64,000 nt of DNA, from NCBI RefSeq assembly GCF_964199755.1, contig NC_133930.1, forward strand, positions 28,917,571 to 28,981,570. Reading direction: 5' to 3'. Below the pieces are notes generated by a model, which searched no databases, was not told where the DNA came from, and saw only the letters and a list, made by a program, of their open reading frames with translations. The position numbers were made by a program, and so were the translations under genes. The DNA comes from Larus michahellis (taxonomy: Eukaryota; Chordata; Aves; Charadriiformes; Laridae). Below, one piece after another: positions 26,120 through 38,809 of this stretch. Positions within the stretch are counted from its first letter, which is position 1; each line of letters opens with the position of its first letter.

Positions 26120-28878
26120 TATGTCTGGGTCCTTCTGGAAAATATTATTTTAATGTCATATCAGCACAGCCTTTGATCAGATAACCCCCAATAAATTGAT
26201 GGCAGCTGTATCAGTGTGAGGAAGGCGTCAGAGTTTCTCAAAAAAAACAAGCGAATGTAAATGGATATTACCTAAGTTCAGATTCTAGAGGAAATGGGAC
26301 TTTACTTCAGCTAAGAGACCTTTCTTTGTATTAGGGAAGGAACTGCTACTAAAGGTATCCATAGAAGAAAGGCCTTTTAAAGAAAAAAACTGCAGAATAA
26401 GGCCTTATTATAAGGTTGGCACAGTTTTGGCAACAGGAAGAGTCATCCACAAAGATGCAACCTTCTCTACTTGCCTTCTGCAAAAAAGAGAGAAGTTGTT
26501 CCCAGCAGAGGGAAGCGTAAGGCAATTTATAACCTAGGAAAGTAAAGTTAATTCTTAGGAAAGCAGAGTAAATTAACACAAGCGGATTTGCCTTACACCT
26601 GGATTTCTGAAGAATAGTTTTCTAATAAAACTGAAAGTAAAAAATGGGTATTTTTTAAGCTCATATTTACCCTGTCCTCAAAGTCTGACGTCATGTATGA
26701 GACTATCCATTCCTCTGCCCTGTAAACTAATCATTTTGACAGCAGCTAAAATAAGGAACTCATGAATTATCGACACTCACATAATTTTAAAAGGTACTGT
26801 ATAACATATGTGGCTTTTCTGGATAATATTGCAGAGGAAAATACAGAAATGTGTAAGTGAAACAAAGTTTGAAACCTCCAGGACTTCAATCCATAAAACC
26901 CAGAAACCCTTCAGAAGCAATGAATGTGGTCAGTTATGGCTTACAAAATTGAGGGCAGACACAGTGGATGTTTCCAGGGATGGAGCAAGGGCAGAAGAAA
27001 ATGTTGGAGGCAGAAAAGACACCTACCTCTGAGTGCTAGCACAACGCCTACAACGATTTTATGCTGCTCCTGGCTCTAGCTTACTCCCTAAAAAGCAAGA
27101 GAGGCAACTGTGCTGCTGAAATTCCTAAACTCTGCTGGCTACTGTCCTTGGCTGGGGCTCGCTGCCCCAGGAAGGGAAGAGCCCTAGGCTGGCAATGGGA
27201 CAACTGCTCTTTTTACTCAGTGCAAAATCCACACCCTGCACGAGACGTGGATGTTACTGGATGTTAGTAACGCTGGACATTACTGTAACATGTATTGTCC
27301 CTCTGGACTGCTGGAGAAAGAGTTTTTGGGGGTATTTAATGATGTAAGTCAAAGACAGTAACTGTGAAAACCATGATTTTACAACTTAGTTTTAGTTCTC
27401 TGCTGCTTCTCTTGCACTTGAGCTTCCCAAACTTGTTTACAAAACCATCGTACATGACTAGTAATACAATGACCACAGCAAGCAATTCCTAACTGATGGG
27501 TAGCTCACATTAGACTCAGGACTTGAGAAGCATCCTTGGGAAAACTTGTGCACACAGCAGGACAATCTCTTCCCCTGGCAAAGGACTCGGGATGCCAGGA
27601 ACAGGTCTCGCAAGAAGAGATTCCCTGTCTCAAGCCACACGGCTCCGTTCTGGTCTTCACAGAAAAATATTTGACTGATGCTACTTTGCACAGTAATTGG
27701 CACATCTCCCAAATGATAAACACTAATTTGTAATGGACAAGGATTTATCTGACCCCTCACCTAACGGTGAGTGAGGTACAAGGACAGTCTCTTTCCTCCT
27801 GTGGAGAAGAAGTAATAACTTGCTTTACTAGAAAAAGCAATGCCACTACCAGATTTAAGGTAGTGAATCTGTCATATGTATGAATCTGTCAGATATTTTT
27901 ATATTTAGAAAGCCTGAGAGTCCATTTTAAGTAACTACAGAAAATGTGGAAGTACTTTCTTTTCCTTACCCCGTGCCATCCCTTGCATATCCAAGGCTTG
28001 CATATGGAAAAGACTCAGACCCTGGGAGACAGCACAAGGTACGGGCAGAACATGCAAACCTGGTGTGGCTTGGATGGAGTGCATGGGCTTTCCACCTGCA
28101 GTGGAAAAGTGACAACAGTGGGAGGGACTCTAATCCCATCTCCCAGCGGGGATCCCACCATGGGGAGTCATATGCCAGCTAAACCAGTGGCAAACTCCTG
28201 TGAGAAGTCCCATTGAAGTGGATCATGTCAACAGTGGTACAAAATCCTGTTAAAGCTGAGGTAAATCCCACACTACCCCTGAAGGCCTGGACCTGAGGTT
28301 GTGGTTAAACAAACAACTTAGGGTTCATCAGGTGACCCTTGTTTCACAACAGAAAAGTCCAGGATGCTGCTGACACCAGAGGCAGTAGGTCAGCCATAAC
28401 TTGGGTTTGCATTACACCCAAGACCTCCAAGACTTGTGCCCAAGATTTATTATCTTACAGGAGAATGTGGAGATAGCTGGTCACTGTGGGAACATTGGTG
28501 ATTGGAGCATAGCCCTGAAACCCGTCTCTCCTGTGGGTTCACCTTGCCCGGGGAACAGCTCAGGAACTGAAAATTAACTGCTACCCAACTTCACAGCCAC
28601 GGTTAGGTTCTGCTCTGCTGCCAGTGCCTGGAAATATGTCTGTGGTAACGAGACATGAGTATATGACAACAGCCTGTGGGCAGAGTACCCACCTTCAATA
28701 CTGTTTTCTTCAAAGGCAATATAAATTTTGGACCTGGCAGCATTTGCCATTGTAATGTGATGTGGTTTTGACCAAACTACCAAAAGAGCTGTTAGTTAAC
28801 CTCTCACATGACTGAGAAGGAGGTGTCTTATTTTGCACCATTTAAAGCCTTAGTAGTCGTTGGAGCAATCTTCAATAA
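26120..28878. other. Intergenic, nothing recognised
   Basis: 2.8 kb. Several short open frames at 27460-27760 and 27944-28216 overlap on both strands, have no family resemblance and are considered random. No repeats recognised. Confidence 0.7.
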
Positions 28879-28941
28879 CACAGAACCATAGAATGAGTTG
28901 GGTCGGAAGTGACCGTTAAAGGTCATCTAGTCCAACCCCAT
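28879..28941 (-). mobile_element. CR1 LINE 3'-terminal remnant
   Basis: ACAGAACCATAGAATGAGTT, GGGTCGGAAGTGACCG and GGTCATCTAGTCCAACCCCA form the reverse complement of the CR1 3' end. Only about 60 bp remains. Confidence 0.9.
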
Positions 28942-31900
28942 AATATGCTATATATATGCTATGTATGCTACGTAAACTCTCTCAAACTAAGTAACAAGGT
29001 TACTCAACATCCATCTGAAATTGAAAAATGCTTAGGGAAAAGAGAAATAAAAATGATATACAGTAGTATTACATTCATTCAGTTAGTGATATGGAAACCA
29101 GCCTTATTCATTGTCATCAATACGACAAAATGAATACGACAAAAGCTGCCAATGTACTGCAATGGGTGTTATACCTATGTTAATAATCATTGTACTGTTA
29201 TCCATAGTAAGTTTGTTAACTATTTTTTATCTTAAAACTCCAATAGTACATATGATTGAAATGTTAATTCAAGTTAAAGCACAAACCAAACTCTTGTAAA
29301 TTGCTGTTTTCCACTACACACATGCTCACTCTCACAGTGCACGGGCAAGATCGACTGGTTATTTACACGACAATTAATGAACGAAGCTCCCAGTGCAAAA
29401 ATGGTTAACAATGGTTAAATGTTGGTCTGAGCCAAGGGACCAATCAACGGACCAGTGAGCTCCTGCAAAGGCAGAGGCGCCAGGTAAGGACCAGGCAGGG
29501 GCTGGGCAGGGGGTCCATCCATGCTCATGAAGCTCAGGGAAGAGTGACCAGCCATGGCTATTGCAGAGGAAGGTGAACTTAGCTCCACATAAAGGACACA
29601 GAGTGTGATCTTGCGTCTTGATAAACAACTGGTGAGAGATTACTGGACTTGAACCAACAGTTTGCCTTATTTTTTAAATCTACATCTTCTAAAAAAGTAT
29701 GTTGTCCAAGTACGTGGAAAGTCTCACCCCCCCAGGAGGTATGTTCCATCTGCAAGCATGCATTAGCTCCGGACTTACCTTAACCTGCCAGGCAATTAGA
29801 TGAAAGCCAGCTTCCAAGGCTGTACGAGGCACCAATCCTCCAGGGAATGCCACGAGTGTTGTTTGGTGGCTACCCCAGTAAAATCCAAACCAGCCCTGCA
29901 CTTTGACAAACTCCATAGCGCACATACTCTTTAAAAGATTTACAAGATTTTGAATTTTGCAGTGCTTATCCTGACTTTGCTGCTGTGGATAATGGGGGTT
30001 TTAATGATAAAATCAGTCATGGATTTTGTGCCTAAAAAAATTGTCTTGCTGCAACAGAATAGATGACCACAGACACAACACAGAACACTACTGTCAGAGG
30101 CTCCATGAATGTACTGACCTTTCTCTTTCAGACTTTTTTTAGTTTATTTATAGTGAAAATATAGGATCAGCACTGTGAATTAATTTTAAAAATTACTGAC
30201 TTGGTAGGCCAAAAAAACTTGACAGAAAAAAAACAGAAGTCGTAAGTTCTTAGGTCAAAAAACAGAGTTATATGATATTTGATCTGACTTTCCTGCGTGT
30301 CAAAGTAAAGCAACTTGTTGCATTTCATCCAGTAGCTCCAGGAATATGAAAACAAGGAATACAAATGATGAAGTATACTCTACAATGATATCCTACTTTG
30401 ATTTAAGGACCTCAGGTAACTGAGACTCCAGGTTGCTTCAAATAGTTAAATATCTGAAGCTGAAGTTTTCATTTAGTTTTAATTCTGTTCTCAATGTGTG
30501 TAGACCCAACTGTAGTCTTCAGCTCTGATTGTGACCTCTGCTGCTAGACTAAGAACACTTTAATCTGTGAAAAGTCTTTCACAGTGGTGATTAAAATAAC
30601 TGACAAATGGTGCAGACAAAAAAAAAAATAGTAAAAGCATAGCATTAAAAGGGAAAACCAAACTAAATATAGAAAGCACAAGCCTTCAGGTGATTCTGAC
30701 AGCTAAATGTTATTTCTAGAGCTGTGAGTTCATCTTAGTTCATGGCAGAAAAAACAGAGACCAGCAACCTCCACTTTCTCATGGGGCAAAACGTTCTCAT
30801 TTCTCCAGTGAATTGAAGAGTTTTCCAAAGCATATTTTAGTACCAACAAACGGAAAGAATTTTAATCGACTTTCACATGTTCCCTTTGATCAGCCAGTTT
30901 ATTTTTCTGTGCTCTCTTCTGACAAAGAGAGGTTCCAGAAGACAAGCTGGTTTTAAAAAACGGCACCTGCTAACAGTGCCACAGAGAGAATTGTGCAGTT
31001 GTAGTGAATTTAGCTATTGTAATGTAGATCACCTCTTCCAGCTAGCATGGCTGAAAATGTTACCTTTCCAGCCATGTATCAGGCCAGTCTGATGTTCAGA
31101 CGGCCTGACCTCACTGGTCTGACCTGGCAGCGCTGGCTGGATCCCTTCTGCAGGGAAGATGGGCATCTCCAGGAGGGCAGCAGTAACTATTCACACCATG
31201 ACAGCGTTTTGGGTTTTTTTTTTCCCTAGAAATGACCATGTCAGTGCATCCTAAGAAAACATGCTGAGAGGAAAGGGGGAGGAAGGATCTGCTGGGAGAA
31301 AAGGGGGAGTATCATCCGGGAGACCCGCTGGCGCGGGAGTCCAGCCCTTCCACCCGCAGGCTGCGCTGCCCTGCCCTGCTGCCGCTCGCAGGGTTTGGCT
31401 GTATGACCAGGCCCCTTCCTTCTCCCTGTTATAGCGTGATAATGGCATTACATTGTTATACATTGAGAGCAGCTAATTGTAGTGTCAGGTTTTTTCAAAC
31501 TACTTTCTCCATTAGGAAATGTTCAGTGACTGTGATTCTGAGCAATCTATTGTGAACTAAAACGAACCTCTCCACTGGACAAAACATAGAGAACTGTAGT
31601 CTTTCCTGTTGCATTCAACTGAAAATGAAATTATAAAAATACCAATATTTTAGTAATTTTAAGAGTGCAAAAATCATTATCAGCTGCTCATTCCTGTTAA
31701 AAAGAAGTTTCAAACAAGAACAGTACGGTGAAAGTAATAAAGAAAGCACTTAACAAGATAACTGTGCTTGTAGATGGGATTGAAATCCTGCTAAGAGAGC
31801 CATGTGAAACTAGTAGGTATTTCAGACTTCCCGAGGAAAGACAGTAAAATCACTGGGACATTCCACTATGCTTGAAGATTGAAAGCCTTCATCTGTTATT

Positions 31901-34639
31901 TTAGACTGATATTTATGAGTAAACGTTAAGTGGCAAGTCTTGTACTTATTTCTTAGCAAGCAATACATCTCCTAGTCCGCTTGACGCTTGATCTGTTACA
32001 GCTCAGTTCTTTTCCCCGGGTTTCCATGGATGTCCGTGGATGCAGGACTTGGACCGAGCTACACAGGAGCCCTGAGATGCTGCTGGCCCTAACAAGACCT
32101 GGACTTCCTCTTCGCTCCATTTGCCCACCACGAGTCCATGGCTGGAAGAACAGAAGGACCATATATGTGTAGGGCACCGGGAAGGGACTGTTCCCGTGTC
32201 ATCCTGCAGCATGGCACTGCCACTGCCAGTGCCAGGCCATCAGTACTGAGCCTGCAGGGCCTCGGGGCTGCCGTTTGCCTCTCTTGCTCCGGCTGATCTT
32301 TTCTTGACCTGCCTGCAGCTTGTTGGTTTTTGGGTTACCTGTGACAGCAGTTTCTCTCGCTGGCCAGGAGTCTGTTGCTAATTTGTTTCACTTTTTCATC
32401 CTTCCATGTTACAACTGTATTTTTTTTATAGGCAGCAGTAACAAACCGCCATTCTGTGTAGAACGAGATATTTATGGTTGTAACTTAACGGTGCAGCGCA
32501 GAGAAACACATGCCTGATACAATATCAGTGGCCTTGAGAAGTGCAGACAAGGATGTGGTATAGAGGAGTACAGGCGTGGGGTGATAAGAGATGGGGCACA
32601 GGCTTAGCGCTGTGACCCCACCGCTGTAAACCACTCACCCGTGGCCAGTTAAAACAATGCAGACGTGGACCTGGATAGAACTTAGTTTAAGGGTAAAAAA
32701 AGAGAGTAAGTGAATGGTATCTAGGATTTGTATAAGTATATAGTAAATTGGGATGCAATGTGGAGCTGCAGAGGAAGACGCAGCAGCAATGGATGCTGCT
32801 TGGGCCAGCACTGCTGGTAGCAGGGGAGGTGCCCGGGTGGAGGGGCAGATGCCACCGCTCTGCAGGACAGCCAGGCTGATGATGGAGGACCAGGGTGGCT
32901 TATGGGGACAGTGGGCAGCTGGGACCCCAACCCAAGCCATACTGTCCCCTTCAGCCACATCTTGCACACGGGGAATGAGACAGGACATTGACAATGACCC
33001 ACTGCAGTGCGGTGGGAAGGTGGAGAGAGAGGTCGTTGCACCCAAGGATTAGAAAGTAAGATCTAGTGAAAACCTAGCAAATTCAGAACTGCTTGGGTTC
33101 TGAATGAGCAATTCCTGAATATTAAATGCGACAGGTGATATAAGCAAACGGCACAATGGTTAGTGCAAGAAGAGAATTTCTGTTGTTTATTTTTGAGTTT
33201 AACAAAAACGTGGAAAGTAGAATACAGTGGAGAAAATGCTGTTTTGGGAAGGTGGTTTCTCTACATGTTTGGTGTTCTTGAGGGCACAGAGGTGACCAAG
33301 TCATTGCAATTTGCCTCTAAGAAAGAAACTCCTCCGCCTCTGCTAGGGAAGAAAATGTGTGGGTTTTGTTGACGAGATCAATGTCGAGCACGTACCTAGC
33401 GCTTAGCATGTTTTGGAGGGGGAAAGTGGAGCGTTGTTATCTCGGGAGTTATTTTGGCTTTGAAGCAGTCCCAGATGTAGATGGCTGCCCCACAGCCATG
33501 AGGGCCATCATTTCCTCATGAGAAGGCACAAGCTGCTCCCTGCTGTGCCCCTCTTGGGACCCGTATGGGGAGAAACATTAATGCACATCCTCGACAGACC
33601 CCTCCTTGTCCCCCCAGGCATCCCTTGGCCACCCCACCATCCACACCACCGCCGCCCTGGGACAGGGCCGAGCGGTGCCCGCCTGCTCTCTCTGGCCTCC
33701 TGCACAACCCTACTTTAACCCAGTTCCCATTCCTTGGGGAAGGCCATCCTTGGTATAACCACCAGTAATACAAACACTGAAAGCATCCAGTGATCAGTTC
33801 ATTACGGGCAGCTTTTATTGGAGCTCTGTCATTTACCTTTCCTCCTCTTTTCATTTTGGCATGATGCAAAACCAAGCCTTGGCGCCCCAGGTTGGACATA
33901 TGAGAACAGACCAGAAAAAGTCAGTTAAATAAATATCTGAGAAAAGAAAGCAGCAGTCTTCTTGGAAGAAGAGGATAAAAAGCCAGCCCTTGGTGGTGTT
34001 ACCAGTGTCATTATGTGCGAACAGAGTAGAGGAGGGCGATGCAGAGGGGGTGTCCTGACAGCCAGCAAGGATGGAGAGATGGATGGATATTCCCACCCTG
34101 CCCAGGAGCTGCTTGCTCTCCCTCCCAGGGGCTCCCTGGAAATACGCAGGCAGTTTAGAGAGGCGAGGACAGACAAAGCTGTGCACACTGACTAAAGATC
34201 TCCCACACTACCACTGTGTAGCATGAGCATCACAGGGAAAGTCCTACAGAAAAATGAATTAATAGCAAGATGAACTATACAGAAGTTTCCCAGCTGCAGA
34301 GGTGCCCCATTAACAGAAAGAAAAAGGAAAAAAAAAAAGCCCCAAAACAAACAAACAAACCAAAACGAAACAAAACCAACAATATATTGTCATTGTGGGA
34401 ATTTTGGAGCATGTGGTTGGTGAGCAAATATAAAAAAAAAAATCACCCAAAATATGACAGTAAGTGTGTAAGCTGTTCATGGCTTGCTCCCTTATGAGTT
34501 GTGGTTGAAACTCTTCTTACTACTCCTCTGCACCTTTTTTCCAAATAAGTAATCAGTTTGTTACCAAAGACAGGCCTCTGCTTCGTTTACCCCCATCTGC
34601 TAACTAAAATGTTGTTTGTTTCCTACTGACCTTCTTACT
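28942..34639. other. Intergenic spacer, part 2
   Basis: 5.7 kb without a recognised gene. GC content rises locally at about 31250-31400, 32000-32300, 32750-33050 and 33480-33720, where overlapping open frames occur on both strands without family resemblance. A (CAAA)n-like A-rich stretch lies at 34328-34380. A small ATG frame (29162-29299) encodes a hydrophobic peptide of unknown meaning. Confidence 0.7.
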
Positions 34640-35143
34640 GTGTAAGAAAGTAGTTAGCCACTGAGCTGATGTTAAAAATAGTGATAATGAGGAGACAGCC
34701 AGAAGTAGCTCATCACCAAGGACAGGATAAAAAGAAGCAGTTAATCACTTCAAGGTTCTCTGATGCATCAAGTATGTACTCCTATACCAGTTAGGACCGA
34801 GCTGTGGGTACTACAAGGAACATCCTTATGTGAGGAAGGGTCTCCTTACCCAAACGACCACTGAGACACTCACGCTTGCACAGAAGTGTTTTGCAGATGC
34901 AGCAAAATTTAATACATATGTGCAAAAAGGCTCTCTGGTCATCCTAATGAATATGTAAGCCTCGGTGGAGTTATGTATCAGGTAGGCAGAATTATGAGAC
35001 TATTTTGTGTATAAATAATGGGTGAATATCCCCGGTAAGGTGTGCTAGATTTGTGGGTTTTTCCCCTAGCACCCGACGTCGAATAAAGCAAGATCTCCTC
35101 TCTAAACTACTTTTGGTTTCAAGAGCTTTTATTTCAGGTAACA
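34640..35143 (+). mobile_element. Candidate solo LTR of an endogenous retrovirus
   Basis: Plus-oriented block with LTR architecture: possible TG start near 34641 (TGTAAGAAAG), TATA box TATAAAT at 35010-35016, poly(A) signal AATAAA at 35082-35087, a T-rich U5-like stretch and an ACA end near 35143. It is followed by a TTGGGCGC sequence that could be a degraded primer-binding site. No gag/pol/env coding is seen next to it, and I could not find a clear target-site duplication, so borders are approximate and the family is unknown. Confidence 0.5.
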
Positions 35144-36605
35144 AGTTGGGCGCTTCAGAGATTAATGTTTCTAAAGATAACAGAGTTCTTCAATTACATG
35201 AGGCATTTATAAGATAGAAGGCATTTTGATCACTTTCTCTTGACGAACGGAAGAACAAGCAGCAACAAATACAAATGTATTACCCACAATTTTGCATTTA
35301 CATGATGTTTGTAACTTAATCTGTAACAGTGATGGCAATCATATGACTAATTTTCATGCAGGACCAAGCATCATTTATGCAACCCAAAACATGTATCAGC
35401 GTGAGAATATGTATTAATCTTCAAAGTGAAGAGATGGTATTGCTCGGGGAAGCTGTCACAATGTCACTGGACAATACACCCATCTCCCTGAAATGCCAGG
35501 AATGCTCCGCTGGACAGAAAGCAACATTGTAAGTAGATTGTTCTTTCTTTTTACCTTGCTTTAGTTTATGGAAATAGTTAATTTCTGGAAACTTCTTCAC
35601 GCTATCTAAAACTACTTATGATGTGAGGAATAAAGTTATGTCTGGTAATGTATCCACTAGGAGAGTGAAGAGCACTATCATATTGGACACACGACTTCAT
35701 ATATTAATCAAAGAGACACCAGCTGCTGGCAGTGAAAGATTAACAATGTCTCCTTCCTCAGATCTTTGGAAACAAACTCTAATCTCATTTATTTCAGTAG
35801 AAGCAAAAAGAATTTTTTTTAAGACTGCTGATAAAGGAATGGCCTCCCTTTTTTTTTTTCTTTTTTAGTTTGATGCACCTTTTGTCCTAAAGCAAATGTT
35901 AGGTATGTGACAAGTGACACACCATAAGTACTGAAAACAAATTTCTACTTATCCAGACACATCAGCAAGCATCCATATAGCACTGCAGCTAAGAGTTCAT
36001 TCTTCAGAGCATCTGCTGCATGTCCTACAATTATGGTTTGAAACATTTTTAATTCTACCTTATCTTCTTGCATTCACTCATTTTCTTGCATTCACTCATT
36101 TCACATTCACCCAGCTGCAGTCAACATACCCCTCTAAAGCTAAAAGCTAAGAACAGTGACTACTGGAGAAGGCACAGGGCAAGAAGTTCAACTCTAAATT
36201 GTAAAAGTGATGAGCAGAGAGATAAAAGCTTCCTACCAAGTTTTCAGAACGGCACCCAAACAGTGCCAGAGAACCCCATAACAAATCACCCAGGGCAGTC
36301 TAGACAACACAGTGAAAGTGCGCTGCCCCTGGTCCCCCAAATCCTGAACTGACAGGGTCACGGCCTAGGAGATCTGTGAGATCAGGTGCATCTTTCAACA
36401 CCTTGTCTCTGTGACCGAATGCTGCACTCATAGCTATTATGCTGTAATTCCATGTATATATTCCATGTGGTCTTGAGCCTCTGCTATCTATCTATTTTTA
36501 GTTTATACAAGAGGCTTAGCGGTACCTGGGATGGACACATACATTCAAAAATCACAAAACAAGTGGCAAGAGATGGAAGACGGTTTAATAGCAAACACTA
36601 AATAG
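35144..36605. other. Intergenic, short tandem duplication only
   Basis: Two 18-bp tandem copies of TTCTTGCATTCACTCATT lie at 36065-36100. Otherwise no gene or repeat is recognised. Confidence 0.7.
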
Positions 36606-37634
36606 TGACCTGCTTGGTGGATGAGGAAAAGGCTGTGGATGTTGTTTATCTGGACTTTAATAAGGCCTTTGATAGTTTCCCACAGCATCCTCCTGGAGAA
36701 ACCGGCTGTCCATGGCTTGGAACAGCTGTACTCTTCGCCGGGTTAAAAACTGGCTGGGTGGACAGGCCCAGAGAGTGGTGGTGAATAGAGTTAAACCCAG
36801 TTGGCAGCTCATCACAAGTGGACAGGCTGGATCAATGGGCTGAAACCAACAGTGTGAAGTTCAACAAGGCCAAGTGCGGGGTCCTGCACTTGGGTCACAA
36901 CCCCATGCAGTGCTACAGGCTTGGGGAAGAGTGGCTGGAAAGCTGCCCGGCAGAAAAGCACTTGGGGGTGTTGGTTGACAGGTAGCTGAATATGAGCCAG
37001 CAGTGTGCCCAGGTGGCCAAGAAGGCCAATAGTATCCTGGCATGTATCAGAAATAGTGTGGCCAGCAGGACTAGGGAAGTGATGGTCCCTTTGTACTTGG
37101 CACTGGTGAGGCCCCACCTCGAGTACTGTGTCCAGTTTTGGGCCCCTCACCACAAAAAAGACATTGAAGTGCCAGAGTGAGTACGGAGAAGGGCAACGAA
37201 GCTGGTGAGGGGTCTAGAGCACAAGTCTTATGAGGAGCAACTGAGGGAACTGGGTTTGTTCAGCCTGGAGAAAAGGAGGCTGAGGGGAGACCTTATCGCT
37301 CTCTACAACTACCTGAAAGGAGGTTGTAGAGAGATGGGGGCTGGTCTCTTCTCCCAAGTAACAGGTGATAGAACAAGAGGAAACAGCCTCAAGTTGCACC
37401 AGGGGAGGTTTAGATTGGATATTAGGAAAAAATTTTACATTGAAAGGGTTACTATGCATTGGAACAGGTTGCCCAGGGAAGTGGTTGAGGCACCATCCCT
37501 GAAGGTTATTTAAAAGACGGGTAGATATAGTGTTTAGAGATATGGTTTAGTGATGTTTTTTGTCAGAGTTTGGTTGATGGTTGGACTAGATGGTCTGAAA
37601 GGTCCCTTCCAACCTAGGCAATTCTATGATTCTA
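36606..37634 (+). mobile_element. CR1 LINE, ~1 kb copy with 3' terminus
   Basis: The longest clear CR1 here. It begins in the reverse-transcriptase region (frame reading VVYLDFNKAFD-like codons near 36640) and continues through the ORF2 C-terminus ([20 protein letters not shown], then [15 protein letters not shown] at about 37460-37505). It ends GGTTGGACTAGATGGTCTGA and AATTCTATGATTCT at 37634. Frame breaks and stops show that it is dead. Confidence 0.95.
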
Positions 37635-37788
37635 AATACTTTTTACTGTGATTACATCACTGGCAATAATCACTGTTGCTTCATTTCCAGTAGTAAAAAG
37701 AGAGTTGTCTGGAGAAAGCACTAGGCTTCAAACATGTTTACCATATTCCTATTATAATACTTCCTGTGCAGCACAAACAACAGCTTAT

Positions 37789-38451
37789 TCATAGACTCAT
37801 AGAATGTGTTGGGTTGGAAGGGACCTTTAAAGGTCATCTAGTCCAACCCCCCTGCAGTAAGCAGGGACACCTTCAACTAGATCAGGTTGCTCAGAGCCTC
37901 ATCAAGCCTGGCCTTGAATGTCTCCAAGCATGGGGCCTCCACCACCTCTCTGGGCAACCTGTTCCAGTGTCTCACCACCCTCACAGTAAAGAATTGCTTC
38001 CTAATGTCTAATCTAAACCTACCCTGCTTTAGTTTAAAACCGTTGCCCCTCGTCCTATCGCTACATGCCCTTGCAAACAGCCCCTCCCCAGCTTTCCTGT
38101 AGGCCCCCTTCAGGTACTGAAAGGTCGCTATAAGGTCTCCCCAGAGCCTTCTCTTCTCCAGGCTGGACAACCCAAACTCTCTCAGCTTGTCCTCACAGGA
38201 AAGGTGTCCCTCCTCTGGACCTCCTCCAACAGGTTCATGTCCTTCTTGTTCTCATGGCTCCAGAGCTGGACACAGTACTCCACGTGGGGTCTCACAAGAG
38301 CAGAGTAGAGGGGGAGAATCACCTCTCTGGATCTGCAGGCCACGCTTCTTTTGATGCAGCCCAGGATGCGATTGACCTTCTGGGCTGCAAGTGCACATTG
38401 TTGGCTCATCCACCAGTACCCTCAAGTCCTTTTCTGCAGGGCTACTCTCTA
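37789..38451 (-). mobile_element. CR1 LINE, minus orientation, 3' terminus
   Basis: Reads from the 3' end: ATAGACTCATAGAATGTGTT, GGGTTGGAAGGGACCTTTAA, AGTCCAACCCCCCTGCAGTA, up to the AAGTGCACATTGTTGGCTCA segment near 38390. The minus-strand frame reads [20 protein letters not shown] and [18 protein letters not shown]. It lies about 100 bp beyond the ZNG1 poly(A) signal and faces the preceding CR1 tail to tail. Confidence 0.95.
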
Positions 38452-38558
38452 TCATATCATCTGTCTATCACATCTATTGTCTATCTGCATTTCTGCACAG
38501 GTACATGATGTTACTGACTCAACTTAAGCCAAATACAAAATGGTAGAATTCTTTGTAT

Positions 38559-38564
38559 TTTATT
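38559..38564 (-). terminator. ZNG1: ZNG1 polyadenylation signal
   Basis: AATAAA on the minus strand, about 170 bp beyond the stop codon, giving a 3' UTR of roughly 190-200 nt if cleavage is 15-30 nt further on. It is the first canonical hexamer after the stop. Confidence 0.7.
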
Positions 38565-38735
38565 CTAGACCGTAAGAGCTAATCTTTAAGCAGTATATCT
38601 ACTGGGATTCTTAGGAGGACTTCAGGGTTTAACTGTTGTGTAAACTGCTACTATACTGCATGTCATTCAGTCTTTTCTGCCATAAAAAGCTTGCAGCGTT
38701 AAGCAGAGACATTTAATCTTTTTTGTAGTTCGATG

Positions 38736-38809
38736 TCAACTGTCTCCTTGTTTCTCTCTCACAGTGGCTATAAATACTTCTTTGATGATCTCCTTATCCA
38801 AGTTCCTGC
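38736..38809 (-). CDS. ZNG1: ZNG1 coding exon 15 (residues 347-370, stop)
   Basis: 74 nt, acceptor TTCTTTATAG. It encodes [16 protein letters not shown] and a short REKQGDS tail before TGA (38738-38736). The tail is shorter than the human C-terminus after the conserved IATV. Confidence 0.95.

Noticed and set aside
32635..33052. Overlapping 99-136 codon frames on both strands in a GC-richer intergenic patch
   Set aside because: Mutual shadows in locally GC-rich DNA. No motif, no splice context and no family resemblance.
37205..37513. 102-codon open frame with clear protein-like sequence
   Set aside because: It is the C-terminal part of a CR1 ORF2 (LINE), not a host gene.
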